A DNA stretch of 64,000 nt from Lentisphaera marina (GCF_028745505.1 NZ_JAQZZL010000002.1:496001-560000), one strand, 5' to 3'; shown: positions 8,198 to 18,281, counted from the stretch's first letter. Numbers and translations: made by a program. Notes: a model not told the origin generated them from the sequence alone.

Positions 8198-9629
8198 AAA
8201 TGAAGTTTTTACGAGTGCTTTGAGTCAAGAAAAATTCGGTTTTGTTACTGATATTGAAGTTGATTCAATACCCAAAGGCTTAAATGAAGACGTGGTTAGG
8301 ATCATTTCTGCAAGAAAAGAAGAACCAGAATGGATGCTTGATTTTCGCTTGAAAGCCTTTGCTCGTTGGAAAAAAATGCTTGAGCCCGTGTGGGCAGATT
8401 TAGATTATCCCGAAATTGATTTTCAGGATATCGTTTATTATTCGGCTCCTAAGCAAGCTGAAAAGCATGAAAGCTTGGATGAGGTTGACCCCGAATTATT
8501 GAAGACCTTTGAAAAACTTGGTATTCCTTTGTCAGAGCAAAAGCGCTTGACGGGTGTGGCAGTGGATGCAGTTTTTGACTCAGTTTCAGTGGGAACTACT
8601 CACCAAGAAACTTTGGCTGAACATGGCGTTATCTTTTGTTCTATATCCGAAGCGATAAAAGATCACCCCGAGCTCGTGAAAAAACATATGGCTTCAGTTG
8701 TTCCCGTGGGAGATAATTTTTATGCAGCACTCAATTCAGCTGTTTTCACCGATGGTAGTTTTTGCTACATCCCCAAGGGTGTGACATGTCCCATGGACCT
8801 ATCGACTTATTTCCGTATCAATGCAGCCGAGACTGGGCAGTTTGAGAGAACTCTGATTATTGCAGAAGAGGGTAGTTACGTCAATTACCTAGAGGGATGT
8901 ACGGCTCCTCAACGCGATGAAAATCAATTGCACGCTGCGGTGGTCGAGATTGTCGCCGAAGAAAATGCAACGGTGAAGTACTCAACAGTGCAAAACTGGT
9001 ATGCAGGTGATGAGAATGGTGTGGGTGGTATTTATAACTTTGTAACCAAGCGCGGTATTTGTAAGGGAGACAATTCTTTTATTTCTTGGACGCAGGTTGA
9101 AGCTGGTTCGGCAATTACTTGGAAGTACCCTTCAGTGATCCTCAAGGGTGATAATTCCACTGGCGAGTTTTATTCTGTGGCTCTTACAAATAATAAGATG
9201 CAGGCCGACACCGGTACTAAAATGATTCACATTGGTAAGAACACTAAGTCGACGATTATTTCGAAAGGTATTTCTGCTGATGATTCACGCAATTGTTACC
9301 GGGGCTTAGTGAAAATCATGCCAGGTGCTGAGGGCGCAAGAAATTACTCACAGTGTGACTCAATGTTAGTTGGTGATAAATGTAGTGCGAGTACGTTCCC
9401 CTATTTGGAAGTGCAGAATAATACAGCGGTCTTGGAGCATGAGGCTTCGACATCGAAAATTAGTGCTGACCAAATTTTTTACTTGCTCTCTCGTGGTATT
9501 GATATGGAAGAGGCAATTCACTTACTCGTAAATGGTTTTTGTAAAGAAGTTTTCAAAGAGCTCCCATTAGAGTTCTCGGTTGAAGCAGTGAAGCTGCTAG
9601 AAATGAAACTTGAAAACTCAATTGGATAG
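8190..9629 (+). CDS. sufB: Fe-S cluster assembly scaffold protein SufB
   Basis: SufB is the scaffold subunit of the SufBC2D complex on which Fe-S clusters are built in the cytoplasm. From the ATG at 8190 it is 479 residues, the family norm; the frame extends 11 codons further upstream but that part overlaps the regulator gene. Typical segments include [11 protein letters not shown], the beta-helix core with [14 protein letters not shown], and the C-terminal [18 protein letters not shown]. It is followed by sufC after 21 bases. Confidence 0.96.
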   Translation: MSENEVFTSALSQEKFGFVTDIEVDSIPKGLNEDVVRIISARKEEPEWMLDFRLKAFARWKKMLEPVWADLDYPEIDFQDIVYYSAPKQAEKHESLDEVDPELLKTFEKLGIPLSEQKRLTGVAVDAVFDSVSVGTTHQETLAEHGVIFCSISEAIKDHPELVKKHMASVVPVGDNFYAALNSAVFTDGSFCYIPKGVTCPMDLSTYFRINAAETGQFERTLIIAEEGSYVNYLEGCTAPQRDENQLHAAVVEIVAEENATVKYSTVQNWYAGDENGVGGIYNFVTKRGICKGDNSFISWTQVEAGSAITWKYPSVILKGDNSTGEFYSVALTNNKMQADTGTKMIHIGKNTKSTIISKGISADDSRNCYRGLVKIMPGAEGARNYSQCDSMLVGDKCSASTFPYLEVQNNTAVLEHEASTSKISADQIFYLLSRGIDMEEAIHLLVNGFCKEVFKELPLEFSVEAVKLLEMKLENSIG

Positions 9630-9650
9630 ATTTAAAAAAGGATAATTCGA

Positions 9651-10403
9651 ATGTTAAAAATTAAAAACTTACATGCCAAAGTAGCTGACAAAGCCATCTT
9701 AAAAGGCCTTGATTTTGAAGTGAAAGAAGGTGAAGTTCATGCTATCATGGGCCCAAATGGCGCGGGTAAAAGTACTTTGTCAAAAATCATTGCTGGTCAC
9801 CCAGATTATGAAGTGACTGACGGTAGCATTAGCTACGAAGTTAACTTCAAAGAGAAAGACCTAACTGACATGGAGCCAGAGGATATTGCTCGCGAGGGTG
9901 TATTCCTTAGTTTTCAGTACCCCGTAGAAGTTCCCGGCGTATCTAACTTTGCTTTCTTGAAAGCTTCTTTCAATGCAATTTGCCGTCACCAGGGCGTTGC
10001 AGAAATGGAAGACGAAAAATTTGTCGATTATGTCCGTGAAAAGATGGATAATCTCAAAATTAAGCGTGGTTTTCTTGATCGCCCAGTGAATGTAGATTTC
10101 TCTGGTGGCGAGAAAAAGCGTAACGAGATTTTGCAGATGGCTATTTTGAATCCTCGTTTAAAGCTTCTCGATGAAACGGATTCTGGACTTGATGTTGACT
10201 CCATGAAAATCGTTGCGGAAGGAATTAATACGCTACGTAGCAAGAATAGTTCAACAATTTTAGTGACTCATTACCAACGTTTACTCGATTATGTTAAGCC
10301 TGACTATGTTCACGTTTTGGCAGAAGGTAGAATTGTGAAAACTGGTGGACCTGAGCTCGCTTTAGAAGTTGAAGAAAAAGGTTATGACTGGTTGGTCAAG
10401 TAG
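9651..10403 (+). CDS. sufC: Fe-S assembly ATPase SufC
   Basis: This is the ABC-type ATPase of the SufBCD complex; it is soluble and not a transporter. It is 250 residues, with Walker A GPNGAGKST near 34-42, the SufC-type signature FSGGEKKRNEI near 148, and Walker B LKLLDETDSGLD near 165-176. An AAAGGATAA ribosome binding site lies close to the start. It sits between sufB and sufD with short gaps. Confidence 0.96.
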   Translation: MLKIKNLHAKVADKAILKGLDFEVKEGEVHAIMGPNGAGKSTLSKIIAGHPDYEVTDGSISYEVNFKEKDLTDMEPEDIAREGVFLSFQYPVEVPGVSNFAFLKASFNAICRHQGVAEMEDEKFVDYVREKMDNLKIKRGFLDRPVNVDFSGGEKKRNEILQMAILNPRLKLLDETDSGLDVDSMKIVAEGINTLRSKNSSTILVTHYQRLLDYVKPDYVHVLAEGRIVKTGGPELALEVEEKGYDWLVK

Positions 10404-10409
10404 GCGATT

Positions 10410-11714
10410 ATGACCCAGTTACCCAAAGAATTTCTTAACCAAGAGCTGATCAATTCAGAATCGGGAACTTGGCTTAGCGAGTTTCGCAAAAGCCATGCTG
10501 TGAAAGTATCTGAATTAGAGTTTCCTGGTCGTGCTAATGAGCGTTGGAAGTACACGCCTTTGCGTGGCGTTCTTGAGCTCACTTATCAAAGCGCTAGTAA
10601 TACTCAAGTCAATGAAGATCAGTTAAAAGCTCATCGACTTGAAGGTAGTATTGAACTCGTATTTATTAATGGTGCTTTTTCTGAAGAGCTCTCACTAATT
10701 CCGTCTGAACTTCCAAGAGGCTTTTCTGTTTTGCCCGTATCGCAGGCTTTAAAGAATGACTTAGCCCACGATGTTCAAAATATACTCGAGTATGAAGTCG
10801 ACGAGCAAGAAGATGTTTTTGAGACTCTCAACAAAAGCTCATTTCGCGATGGTGCCTTTATAAAGGTTGCTAAAGGCGCATACAGTGAAACTCCGATTCA
10901 TATTTTAAATTTCAGTAGTGCAGAGCAAAGCGCCGTCAATTTTTCTCGTCACCTCATTTACTTAGAAGACGGTGCACTTGCGACAGTCATCGAGAGTTGT
11001 GTCAATCAAGAAGGCGAAGTTAAGCACATTAATAATGTGATGACTGATATCGTTCTGCAAGAACGCTCAGTTTTGACTTACAGCCGCTTACAAGATGAGA
11101 GCGAAAGTTCAGTTAATGTCTCAGCTTTAAGAGCTCGTGTAGGTGCTGATGCTAAGTTCAATTCATCGGTCTTTTCTTCCGGTGCAGCTTTAAGTCGTCA
11201 TTTCATGGATGTGGAACTCAATGGTAAGCATGCGGAGACGGACTTACTCGGATTGTTCACCACCAAAGGTGAAATGCACGCCGACAATCGTGGAATTATT
11301 CGCCACAATGTACCTGAGTGTGAATCGAACCAACTTTATAAAGGCGTTTTGGATGATAATTCACGTGGCGTTTTTAATGGTATCGTCAATATCGCTCGTG
11401 ACGCTCAGCTCACAAACGCATCACAAATGAGTCGCAACCTACTTTTAAGTAGGAAAGCACGAGTGGATGCCAAGCCAGAACTCGATGTTTATGCAGATGA
11501 TGTAAAAGCCGCTCATGGTGCTGCTATTGGACAATTGAGTGATGCCGAGTTGTTTTACTTGCAGACTCGTTGTATCTCTCGTGAGGAAGCGATTCAGATG
11601 CTTATCAAGGGTTTTATGCACGAAATCATTGATAAAGCTCCAGCAATTTTAAAGCCAAAACTCGATGTGATTTTTGATAATTATTTCGATGGCGAGGATA
11701 TTCTTACATGCTAG
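10410..11714 (+). CDS. sufD: Fe-S cluster assembly protein SufD
   Basis: SufD is the SufB paralogue that completes the SufBC2D scaffold and helps iron supply. It is 434 residues, with the family's N-terminal RWKYTPLRG, a beta-helix middle (residues about 130-330) and the C-terminal KAAHGAAIGQLSDAELFYLQTRCISREEA, in which AHGA and the downstream helix are diagnostic (quoted here as separate short motifs: AHGAAIGQLSD, FYLQTRCIS). It begins 6 bases after sufC and overlaps sufS by 7 bases. Confidence 0.95.
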   Translation: MTQLPKEFLNQELINSESGTWLSEFRKSHAVKVSELEFPGRANERWKYTPLRGVLELTYQSASNTQVNEDQLKAHRLEGSIELVFINGAFSEELSLIPSELPRGFSVLPVSQALKNDLAHDVQNILEYEVDEQEDVFETLNKSSFRDGAFIKVAKGAYSETPIHILNFSSAEQSAVNFSRHLIYLEDGALATVIESCVNQEGEVKHINNVMTDIVLQERSVLTYSRLQDESESSVNVSALRARVGADAKFNSSVFSSGAALSRHFMDVELNGKHAETDLLGLFTTKGEMHADNRGIIRHNVPECESNQLYKGVLDDNSRGVFNGIVNIARDAQLTNASQMSRNLLLSRKARVDAKPELDVYADDVKAAHGAAIGQLSDAELFYLQTRCISREEAIQMLIKGFMHEIIDKAPAILKPKLDVIFDNYFDGEDILTC

Positions 11715-12925
11715 ATATCGAAAAAATTCGCGCGGATTTTCCGATTTTAGAAAGGCAAGTTCACAAAAAGACTTTGGCTTATCTCGATAATGGTGCGACA
11801 ACCCTAAAACCAAATCAGGTGGTAGGTGAAATCGAAAAGCATTATAAAGAAGAGTGTTCCAATATTCACCGTGGTATTCACTGGTTAAGTGAACGCGCTA
11901 CAGAAGCCTATGAAGCTAGCCGTGAAAAAGTTCAAAAACTTATTAATGCTGAAAGTACGGATAATATCGTCTTTACCAGTGGTACAACTGCAGGTATTAA
12001 TTTAGTCGTGCAGAGCTATGGTCGCAGTGAACTCAATGCTGGTGATGAAGTGATTATTAGTGCCATGGAGCATCATTCCAATATTGTGCCTTGGCAGATG
12101 TTGCGCGAGGAAAAAGGCATTGTGATTAAAGTTGTTCCCGTTCTCGAAGATGGCTCTTTGGATATGGAGAGTTTTTACAATTTGATCAGTGAAAAGACTA
12201 AGTTTATCTCCATCATGTATGTTTCCAACGTCCTTGGTACGATTAATCCCATGCAGGAAATTTGCGATAAGGCGAATGAATTGGGTGTTCCTGTACTAGT
12301 GGATGCGGCTCAAGCTATTGCTCATATGCCCGTAGATGTTCAAAAACTCAACTGTACTTTCATGGTTTTTTCAGCTCATAAAATGTACGGCCCCACGGGT
12401 GTTGGCGTTCTTTACGGTAAGGCAGAGTATTTAGAAAAAATGCCTCCTGTCAATGGCGGTGGCGATATGATACTCTCCGTTAGTTTTGATAAGACAGTTT
12501 ATAATGTGGCGCCTTATAAATTTGAAGCTGGTACTCCAAATATTGCCGGAGTTATTGGCTTGGGTGCGGCTGTTGATTATTTGCAAAGTTTTAATTGGCA
12601 AGAAGTCGAAGCCCGCGAAGAAGAGTTGATTGCTTATGCTCACGAAAAGCTTGAGAAAATCCCTGGTTTAAAAATTATTGGAACCGCAAAAAATAAATCG
12701 GGAGCCGTTTCTTTCACAATGAAAGATATTCACCCCCACGATATCGGTACTATTGTCGATCGTTCAGGCGTGGCTATTAGAACGGGGCATCACTGTGCGC
12801 AGCCACTTATGGAATCATTTGGTATTGTGGCGACAGCGAGGGCATCCTTCGCGATTTATAACACTAAGGAAGAAGTGGATCAATTAGCAAAGGCACTTGA
12901 AAAAGTTCAGGAGATCTTTGCGTGA
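11708..12925 (+). CDS. sufS: Cysteine desulfurase SufS
   Basis: This is the PLP enzyme that takes sulfur from L-cysteine and holds it as a persulfide for cluster assembly. It is 405 residues. The PLP lysine is K225 in FSAHKMYGPTG and the catalytic cysteine is C363 in RTGHHCAQPLM, the short active-site loop typical of the group II (SufS) type. EHHSN near 121 and the aspartate in LVDAAQA near 199 bind the cofactor. It overlaps both sufD and sufU, which shows a tightly coupled operon. Confidence 0.96.
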   Translation: MLDIEKIRADFPILERQVHKKTLAYLDNGATTLKPNQVVGEIEKHYKEECSNIHRGIHWLSERATEAYEASREKVQKLINAESTDNIVFTSGTTAGINLVVQSYGRSELNAGDEVIISAMEHHSNIVPWQMLREEKGIVIKVVPVLEDGSLDMESFYNLISEKTKFISIMYVSNVLGTINPMQEICDKANELGVPVLVDAAQAIAHMPVDVQKLNCTFMVFSAHKMYGPTGVGVLYGKAEYLEKMPPVNGGGDMILSVSFDKTVYNVAPYKFEAGTPNIAGVIGLGAAVDYLQSFNWQEVEAREEELIAYAHEKLEKIPGLKIIGTAKNKSGAVSFTMKDIHPHDIGTIVDRSGVAIRTGHHCAQPLMESFGIVATARASFAIYNTKEEVDQLAKALEKVQEIFA

Positions 12926-13353
12926 AGAACCAACTCTATCAGCAGACCGTCTTAAAACACAATCGCGACCCTCGCAATTATGGTGTGATTGAAGACTGTA
13001 GTCACCATGCAGAGGGCTTTAACCCCCTTTGTGGTGATGAAGTTAAGGTGTATATGCAGGTAGAGGATGATCTTGTTAAAGCGATTCAATTCACAGGCAA
13101 GGGCTGTGCCGTGTCACAGGCATCAGCTTCGATAATGACCACTGCTTTAATAGGTAAGAGCCTTGATGAAGCTATGGCTCAATTTGACGAATTTATGAAA
13201 ATGGCTTCTGGAGAAAAACAGGATCCTCAAGGTGAGATTGCGGCTTTCGCAGGAATTAGCCAATTCCCTTCGCGAGTTAAGTGTGCAGTTTTGTCTTGGC
13301 AAACTTTTAACGCAGCCCTAAAGGCTGTAGATAATACTATTTCGACGGAATAA
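12922..13353 (+). CDS. sufU: SufU-type sulfur transfer protein
   Basis: SufU receives the persulfide sulfur from SufS in SUF systems that lack SufE. The 143-residue protein starts at a GTG that overlaps the sufS stop by four bases. The zinc/active-site ligands are present: C37 and D39 in NPLCGDE, C62 in GKGCAVSQASAS and C121 in RVKCAVLSW. The insertion between the second and third cysteine regions is typical of SufU rather than IscU. No sufE is seen in the operon, consistent with SufU doing that job. Confidence 0.9.
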   Translation: MKNQLYQQTVLKHNRDPRNYGVIEDCSHHAEGFNPLCGDEVKVYMQVEDDLVKAIQFTGKGCAVSQASASIMTTALIGKSLDEAMAQFDEFMKMASGEKQDPQGEIAAFAGISQFPSRVKCAVLSWQTFNAALKAVDNTISTE

Positions 13354-13357
13354 TAAA

Positions 13358-13927
13358 ATGGATTTAAAATATTTTACACAGCCTACGCCTAACCCCAATG
13401 CGGTTAAGTTTATTCTCAATGTAGATGTGATTACTAAGGGGCGTGTTTCTTACTCCAAAAAAGAAGATTGCCACAACAATGATTTGGCCGCGAGTTTATT
13501 TGCCATTGAGTGCATTGCACAGGTGCACTTTTTTGAAAATGTGATCACTGTGACTCAAAACGGAGATATGTACTGGGAAGAGTTGGAAGATGCTGTGATT
13601 GCTTTGTTGCAGGATGGCATAGATAAGCATGATCCCGAGTTCCAAGTAGGTGAAGACGAAGATGAGCGCCGTGCCAAACTAAGTCCAGAAGTCCGTCAGA
13701 TTGAAGATATTTTAGATCGCACCGTTCGTCCAAGTTTACAAGGAGATGGCGGTGACCTAATGGTTTTGGGCTATGATCTTGAATCAAAAATCTTAAGAGT
13801 TATGTACGAGGGCGCATGCAATAGTTGTGCGAGCTCAACAACAGGGACTTTGATGGCCATTAAATCGACTTTAAAAGCGGAATTTGATCCCGATATCGAA
13901 GTAGCAGTTATAGGAGAAGAACTATGA
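13358..13927 (+). CDS. Nfu-type Fe-S cluster carrier
   Basis: A 189-residue Fe-S carrier. Residues 1-85 match the Nfu N-terminal domain (TQPTPNPNAVKF), and residues 110-189 the NifU C-terminal domain, with CNSC (C154, C157) preceded by LQGDGGD. Nfu proteins pass clusters from the SUF scaffold to apoproteins. It starts 4 bases after sufU and overlaps the next gene by 4 bases, so it is part of the SUF operon. Confidence 0.9.
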   Translation: MDLKYFTQPTPNPNAVKFILNVDVITKGRVSYSKKEDCHNNDLAASLFAIECIAQVHFFENVITVTQNGDMYWEELEDAVIALLQDGIDKHDPEFQVGEDEDERRAKLSPEVRQIEDILDRTVRPSLQGDGGDLMVLGYDLESKILRVMYEGACNSCASSTTGTLMAIKSTLKAEFDPDIEVAVIGEEL

Positions 13928-14250
13928 AAGATTTGATCGAACTGACTGAGAAAGCAAAAGAGCATGTTTTAGAGTTAATTAAGAAAGAAGAAGCTGGCAA
14001 AGGTTTGCGCTTAGGTGTAAAAGGCGGTGGTTGTTCTGGTTTGTCTTATTCAATTACTTTTGATGAGCAGAAGGAACGCGATAATATTTTGAATTTCGAG
14101 GGCTTTGAAGTTCTTTTAGATCCCAAGTCAGCCGTTTATCTCAAAGGTATTGTGTTGGATTACGATGATAGTTTAGAGGGTAAAGGTTTTATATTTGTGA
14201 ATCCTAATGCCTCTAATACATGTGGTTGTGGGGAATCATTCTCTATTTAG
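13924..14250 (+). CDS. sufA: A-type Fe-S carrier, HesB/SufA family
   Basis: A 108-residue A-type carrier with the three conserved cysteines: C37 in GGGCSGLSY and C100/C102 in the C-terminal CGCGESF. It transports clusters from SufBCD to target enzymes. It is the last gene of the SUF operon and overlaps the Nfu gene by four bases. Assignment among SufA, IscA and ErpA subtypes is by operon context only. Confidence 0.88.
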   Translation: MKDLIELTEKAKEHVLELIKKEEAGKGLRLGVKGGGCSGLSYSITFDEQKERDNILNFEGFEVLLDPKSAVYLKGIVLDYDDSLEGKGFIFVNPNASNTCGCGESFSI

Positions 14251-14268
14251 CTTTTGATAGAGGGTTTT
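14241..14268 (+). terminator. Possible terminator of the SUF operon
   Basis: CTCTAT (14241-14246) pairs with ATAGAG (14257-14262) and is followed by GG and five T. The stem is short and overlaps the sufA stop codon, so the call is tentative. Confidence 0.4.
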
Positions 14269-14369
14269 TAAATGCCTGATTTCATTGGCTTTTAACACAA
14301 ATCCTTTGTAAAAAACCTTAAGATTGTTCATCTTGATTGATGTCAATTTTAATCTTTTGGGAACTTCAG

Positions 14370-15842
14370 ATGAATAAAAAAATATATGGCTACTGCATTT
14401 TAACGATGCTTTGGTCTTTTTGCTTAGTGGCCTTAGAGCCTTCCAGTAATGAACAGAAAACCGCAGCACTCTATACTAGTTTTTTCAAAGGTGAAAAGCC
14501 TGAGATAGCCAAGCTTAATTTATTTCTTACGCAAATGCCCAAGGGCGGTGATTTACATCACCATTACTCAGGAAGTATCTATGTAGAAACCTATCTTGAG
14601 TGGTTGGAGGAAAAGCAATGGGGCATTGATGTTAAAACATTGAAGATCTGGCCTAATGAAGTCACTCAAAGTAATGATTCGGTTTTGACGATTCCCGACT
14701 TGCGTAAGAATGATATTTTGTATCGCAAGTTACTCACGCTTTGGTCCAATAAAGATTATGATAACCACTGCCATGAGCAAGTGCCCCCAGATAGTAATTT
14801 TTTCTACAGCTTTTCATACTTTAAAGAGATCTCGCCCTTAAATCATGCATTGGGTTTGGCGATTCTAAAAGAGAGAGCCATAAAAGAAAATGTTTCTTAC
14901 ATCGAGACGATGATCAGCAATGTTGGGGTGAGCTCAAAAAATTATTATTCGAATTTAGAAATTGAGGCCTTGATTGCTTCCTTGCGTTCCGCAAAAACTC
15001 AGGAAGCTGCGAATGCCATTTTTGTGGAAGTGGAAAATAAGCTTTTGAAAAATATTGATTTCTTAGCCGTGATAGATGGCTTTACCAATAATCTTGAAAA
15101 AAACCATCGCGGAATCGATGATGAAGACTTCATGATGCGCTACCAAACTTACGCAGTTCGAGTCAACGATCCCCTTCAGGTTTTTTGTGAACTATTAGCT
15201 GCTTATATTGCCTGTGAAAACAATCGCAATTTAGTAGGCGTGAACATTGTAGCGCCAGAAAATAATAATGTAGCATTGCAGGATTATACTTTGCATATGC
15301 AAATGTATAATTATTTGAAATCGAAATACCCCGATGTTAAACGAGCCCTGCATGCAGGTGAACTCACTTGTGGCATGGTCAGACCTAAGAACTTAAAATT
15401 CCACATCAAGGAAGCCATAGATATTGCCGGGGCTCAGCGTATTGGCCATGGTGTAGATATCCCCTATGAGGAAGATTCATTGGCGACCTTGGAGAAAATA
15501 AAAAATAAGTCAGTAGTCGAGATTAACCTGACAAGCAATGAGTTTATTTTAGGGGTGAAAGACCAAGAACATCCCTATTTAATTTATGATGCTTACGATG
15601 TGCCGATGGTGATCTCAACGGATGACTCAGGGGTGTCTAGAAATAACCTCTGTAATGAGTATCTCTTGTTAACGAGTCGCTATAAGCCGTCTTATAAAAA
15701 AATTAAAACCTACGTCTTCAATAGTGTGAAGTATGCCTTTTTAAATGAAGAGGATAAGCAGCTGCTACAAAAACGCGTTGAGCTTAAGTTTAAAGACTTT
15801 GAGCGTGATATGGCGCTGTTTTCTGATAAGCTGCAAAAGTAA
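14370..15842 (+). CDS. Secreted adenosine deaminase-like protein
   Basis: A 490-residue metal-dependent deaminase of the adenosine/AMP deaminase superfamily with a signal peptide (residues about 1-22, ending near VALEPS), so it is probably periplasmic or secreted. Metal-site motifs in order are HLHHHYSGS-type (here GDLHHHYSGS), HAGELTCG, RIGHGVDI and STDDSG. The length and signal peptide resemble the secreted ADGF-like branch rather than the cytoplasmic enzyme of about 340 residues. ATG 14370 is chosen because it places the signal peptide at the N-terminus; in-frame starts at 14337 and 14340 would add 10-11 residues before it. It may salvage extracellular purine nucleosides. Substrate is not certain. 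Confidence 0.78.
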   Translation: MNKKIYGYCILTMLWSFCLVALEPSSNEQKTAALYTSFFKGEKPEIAKLNLFLTQMPKGGDLHHHYSGSIYVETYLEWLEEKQWGIDVKTLKIWPNEVTQSNDSVLTIPDLRKNDILYRKLLTLWSNKDYDNHCHEQVPPDSNFFYSFSYFKEISPLNHALGLAILKERAIKENVSYIETMISNVGVSSKNYYSNLEIEALIASLRSAKTQEAANAIFVEVENKLLKNIDFLAVIDGFTNNLEKNHRGIDDEDFMMRYQTYAVRVNDPLQVFCELLAAYIACENNRNLVGVNIVAPENNNVALQDYTLHMQMYNYLKSKYPDVKRALHAGELTCGMVRPKNLKFHIKEAIDIAGAQRIGHGVDIPYEEDSLATLEKIKNKSVVEINLTSNEFILGVKDQEHPYLIYDAYDVPMVISTDDSGVSRNNLCNEYLLLTSRYKPSYKKIKTYVFNSVKYAFLNEEDKQLLQKRVELKFKDFERDMALFSDKLQK

Positions 15843-15887
15843 TCAAAAGTATTTTTACTAGCCTGGACTGCGTTTTAAGATCCTTAC

Positions 15888-15914
15888 AAAAAAAATGCCT
15901 GCGTTAGCAGGCAT
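15888..15914 (-). terminator. Rho-independent terminator of the cyclophilin gene
   Basis: A perfect 8-bp stem (ATGCCTGC/GCAGGCAT, 15895-15914) with a GTTA loop is followed, on the minus strand, by a T tract (plus-strand A run 15888-15894). It serves the leftward gene; the rightward deaminase gene also ends here but without its own T tract. Confidence 0.75.
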
Positions 15915-15935
15915 CGAGAGTGGAGTGAGTGAAAT

Positions 15936-16733
15936 CTATTTCTTCACACGAATGGAAATAATTTTGATTTCGCTTTCTGGTTTACTTCCTTGACCAACTT
16001 TTGTGGAACCAATTTGCTCAATAATGGCTTCACCATTAATAACTTTACCAAATACAGTATGTTTACCATCAAGGTGGGGAGTGTCGCCTAAGTTGATGAA
16101 AAATTGTGAGCCGTTTGTGTTAGGGCCTGAGTTCGCCATAGCTAAGCAACCTTTAGTGGCTTTGATACTTTCGAGTTTGTCGTCGTATTTGTAGCCCATG
16201 TTTGAGTAAGCTTCTTTGAGGCTCATTTTTTCAATGATGGCCATGAACTCAGTTTGTTTTGCTTCGAAGGTCTCTTTAGAATTGATGCCTAGTTTTGCGT
16301 AGACAGGCATGATGGCTCCTTGCATGGCGCGTTGGGGGCCAAGTTTTTGGTTAGGCTGACCTTTAGGGAAAGCGAGTTCCTTATCGAGGCCAAGTTTGTC
16401 GGCATTAATCTCATCCTTGAATTTATAGCCGGGACTTCCCGTACCATTGCCTAAGGGGCAGCCACCCTGAATCATAAAACCTTTGATGACACGGTGAAAA
16501 ATGAGTCCATCGTAATAAGGGCGAGTGACCATCTCTCCGCTAGCAGGATCCTTGAATTCTTTTTTTCCTTCGGCTAATTCGATGAAGTTCTTTACAGTTT
16601 CTGGCGCGGCTTTAGGGAAGAGTTCAATTTCGAAATCACCCATGCTCGTCTTGACTTCGACAATTGGGTTTGCAGACTCCGCAAAAAGATTGATGCTGAG
16701 AAATAGCGTAATGAGGATACTTAGTTTTTTCAT
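15936..16733 (-). CDS. Exported cyclophilin-type peptidyl-prolyl isomerase
   Basis: A proline cis-trans isomerase that helps fold exported proteins. It is 265 residues with a signal peptide (about 1-18, ending FAES). Cyclophilin motifs are FHRVIKGFMIQGG near residue 80, MANSGPNTNGSQFFI near 200 and LDGKHTVFGKVI near 222. An insertion of about 70 residues (roughly 115-185) separates the first motif from the others, so the protein is longer than the usual 165-190. The gene ends at a strong terminator. Confidence 0.9.
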   Translation of the reverse strand: MKKLSILITLFLSINLFAESANPIVEVKTSMGDFEIELFPKAAPETVKNFIELAEGKKEFKDPASGEMVTRPYYDGLIFHRVIKGFMIQGGCPLGNGTGSPGYKFKDEINADKLGLDKELAFPKGQPNQKLGPQRAMQGAIMPVYAKLGINSKETFEAKQTEFMAIIEKMSLKEAYSNMGYKYDDKLESIKATKGCLAMANSGPNTNGSQFFINLGDTPHLDGKHTVFGKVINGEAIIEQIGSTKVGQGSKPESEIKIISIRVKK

Positions 16734-16778
16734 AAGACTCGCTTTTGTTTTTTTGTTATATAAAAAGTTGTTATAAAA

Positions 16779-17156
16779 TTATTGGTTTTTGAGAAGATTC
16801 AATTGTTTTGTGCAAGAAGAAATGGGCTCAGGTGATAATAAGGCGCGCAAGCCATTGGCAGTTTTGATGCCGATGTAGGCTTTGGCCTTCACATAAGATA
16901 GACCTTTGTCTTTTGGGTACATATCAATCACCTTCTCACGGATGCAGAGTTCTCCCAGTTTCAAAACATCTTGACACGGGGCGATCTCCGGTGTGTAGGT
17001 GAAGGCCATGTAACGATCATCTTTTGCGTAATAGAGTTGAGCATAGAGCTCTTGATTAGCAGCTCCTGTGAGCGTGGCTTCGTGGTAGCAATCGAATTCC
17101 GTACCCGCCTGCTCGAGGATCGCTTTTGCTCTTGTAATAAATTCGTCTTGGTTCAT
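16779..17156 (-). CDS. Hypothetical protein coupled to the ArgE/DapE-like deacylase
   Basis: A 125-residue soluble protein with no signal peptide or membrane segment and no family that I recognise. It has four scattered cysteines and a compact alpha/beta pattern. Its start overlaps the stop of the upstream M20 deacylase gene by four bases, so the two are probably co-translated and may act together. No function is proposed. Confidence 0.6.
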   Translation of the reverse strand: MNQDEFITRAKAILEQAGTEFDCYHEATLTGAANQELYAQLYYAKDDRYMAFTYTPEIAPCQDVLKLGELCIREKVIDMYPKDKGLSYVKAKAYIGIKTANGLRALLSPEPISSCTKQLNLLKNQ

Positions 17157-18277
17157 TTCGTGAGAATCGTTTTAATGATGTCGTAAGCTTTTTCTAATTC
17201 TCCAAGGGGAACGAATTCGTCTTTAGAATGAGCTTTGTTAATGGAGCCAGGGCCAAAGACGAGTGAAGGTATTGAGCTCTCGCTATAGAAGGGAGCGTGT
17301 GTTCCAAAGGCGGCGTGAGTGAATAGCAGTTGATGATTGTGACATGAGCATGCATGGCCCAGTTTGTCGGCAACGGAACTGTTTTGTTCTATGTGAAAGC
17401 CTTTTGAGCAAACGTGAGGGGTGGAGAGTTTGGCACCAGGAATAGTAGAAACTAAAGTTTGGATTTCTTGGATAATCTCATCGGGGTTTTCCCCTGGGAT
17501 GAGTCGGCGATCAATTTCGATTGATGCGGAGGGGGGCACGGTGTTGACCGTTGTTCCACCCTTAATGAGGCCGACGCTTAGGCTCGGAGATCCCAAGATG
17601 GGGTGTTTCTTAGCTTGGATTTTTTGATGATATTGCTCAAGGAGTAATGAAATTCTTGAGATGTCGTAGATCGCATTGCGACCCAGTTCAGGGGTTGATG
17701 AATGGCAGGCTAAACCCTCAGTGGAGATGTTGAAACGTAGGACACCTTTGTGGGCGTGGAGCGCTTGAAGCTCGGTCGGTTCACCGATGATGGCGAAGTC
17801 TGCGCTGATGCCTTCCTTTGCGACTTCCGCAATTCCGCCAAAAGAAAATTCTTCATCACTACAGCCAATAATGAGAATGTTTTTGGTGATTTGGCTTTTG
17901 CATTTAAGCAGGTCTTCAACGGCACTGACATAGATTGCCATATTGGATTTAGTGTCGCATGAACCTCGACCATAAAGTTGATCATTGTTTATTTTTGGAT
18001 CAAAAGGATCTATGCTCATTTCTAGGTGTGATACAGTGTCGAGGTGAGCGTCGAAGGCAACTGTTTCTTCTTTGCCTAAGTCGAGATAGGCGACAAAGGA
18101 AGGATGCAGGGGGTTTTGATTGTAGATTTTTATAGAAAAACCAAGCTTGCCTAATTTGTCGCATAAGAAATCGACTAGGCTGGCTTCACTATAGATGGGG
18201 TCGCTGGTTTGTTGACCAAAAGAATTAACAGAGGGGATAGCTACGAGTTCTCGTAGAAGCTTAGTGGCGTTGTGCAT
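17153..18277 (-). CDS. M20-family deacylase, ArgE/DapE-like (acetylornithine deacetylase-like)
   Basis: A 374-residue zinc-dependent amidohydrolase. Metal ligands visible are H78 and D80 (DAHLDTV), D108 (GRGSCDTKSN) and E142/E143 (CSDEEFSFGG), with the dimerisation domain between about 180 and 290. It probably removes an acyl group from an amino acid, such as N-acetylornithine or succinyl-diaminopimelate. argC, argB, argD and argF lie elsewhere in the window, so an ArgE role is reasonable, but the substrate cannot be fixed by eye. Confidence 0.82.
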   Translation of the reverse strand: MHNATKLLRELVAIPSVNSFGQQTSDPIYSEASLVDFLCDKLGKLGFSIKIYNQNPLHPSFVAYLDLGKEETVAFDAHLDTVSHLEMSIDPFDPKINNDQLYGRGSCDTKSNMAIYVSAVEDLLKCKSQITKNILIIGCSDEEFSFGGIAEVAKEGISADFAIIGEPTELQALHAHKGVLRFNISTEGLACHSSTPELGRNAIYDISRISLLLEQYHQKIQAKKHPILGSPSLSVGLIKGGTTVNTVPPSASIEIDRRLIPGENPDEIIQEIQTLVSTIPGAKLSTPHVCSKGFHIEQNSSVADKLGHACSCHNHQLLFTHAAFGTHAPFYSESSIPSLVFGPGSINKAHSKDEFVPLGELEKAYDIIKTILTK

Positions 18278-18281
18278 GAAA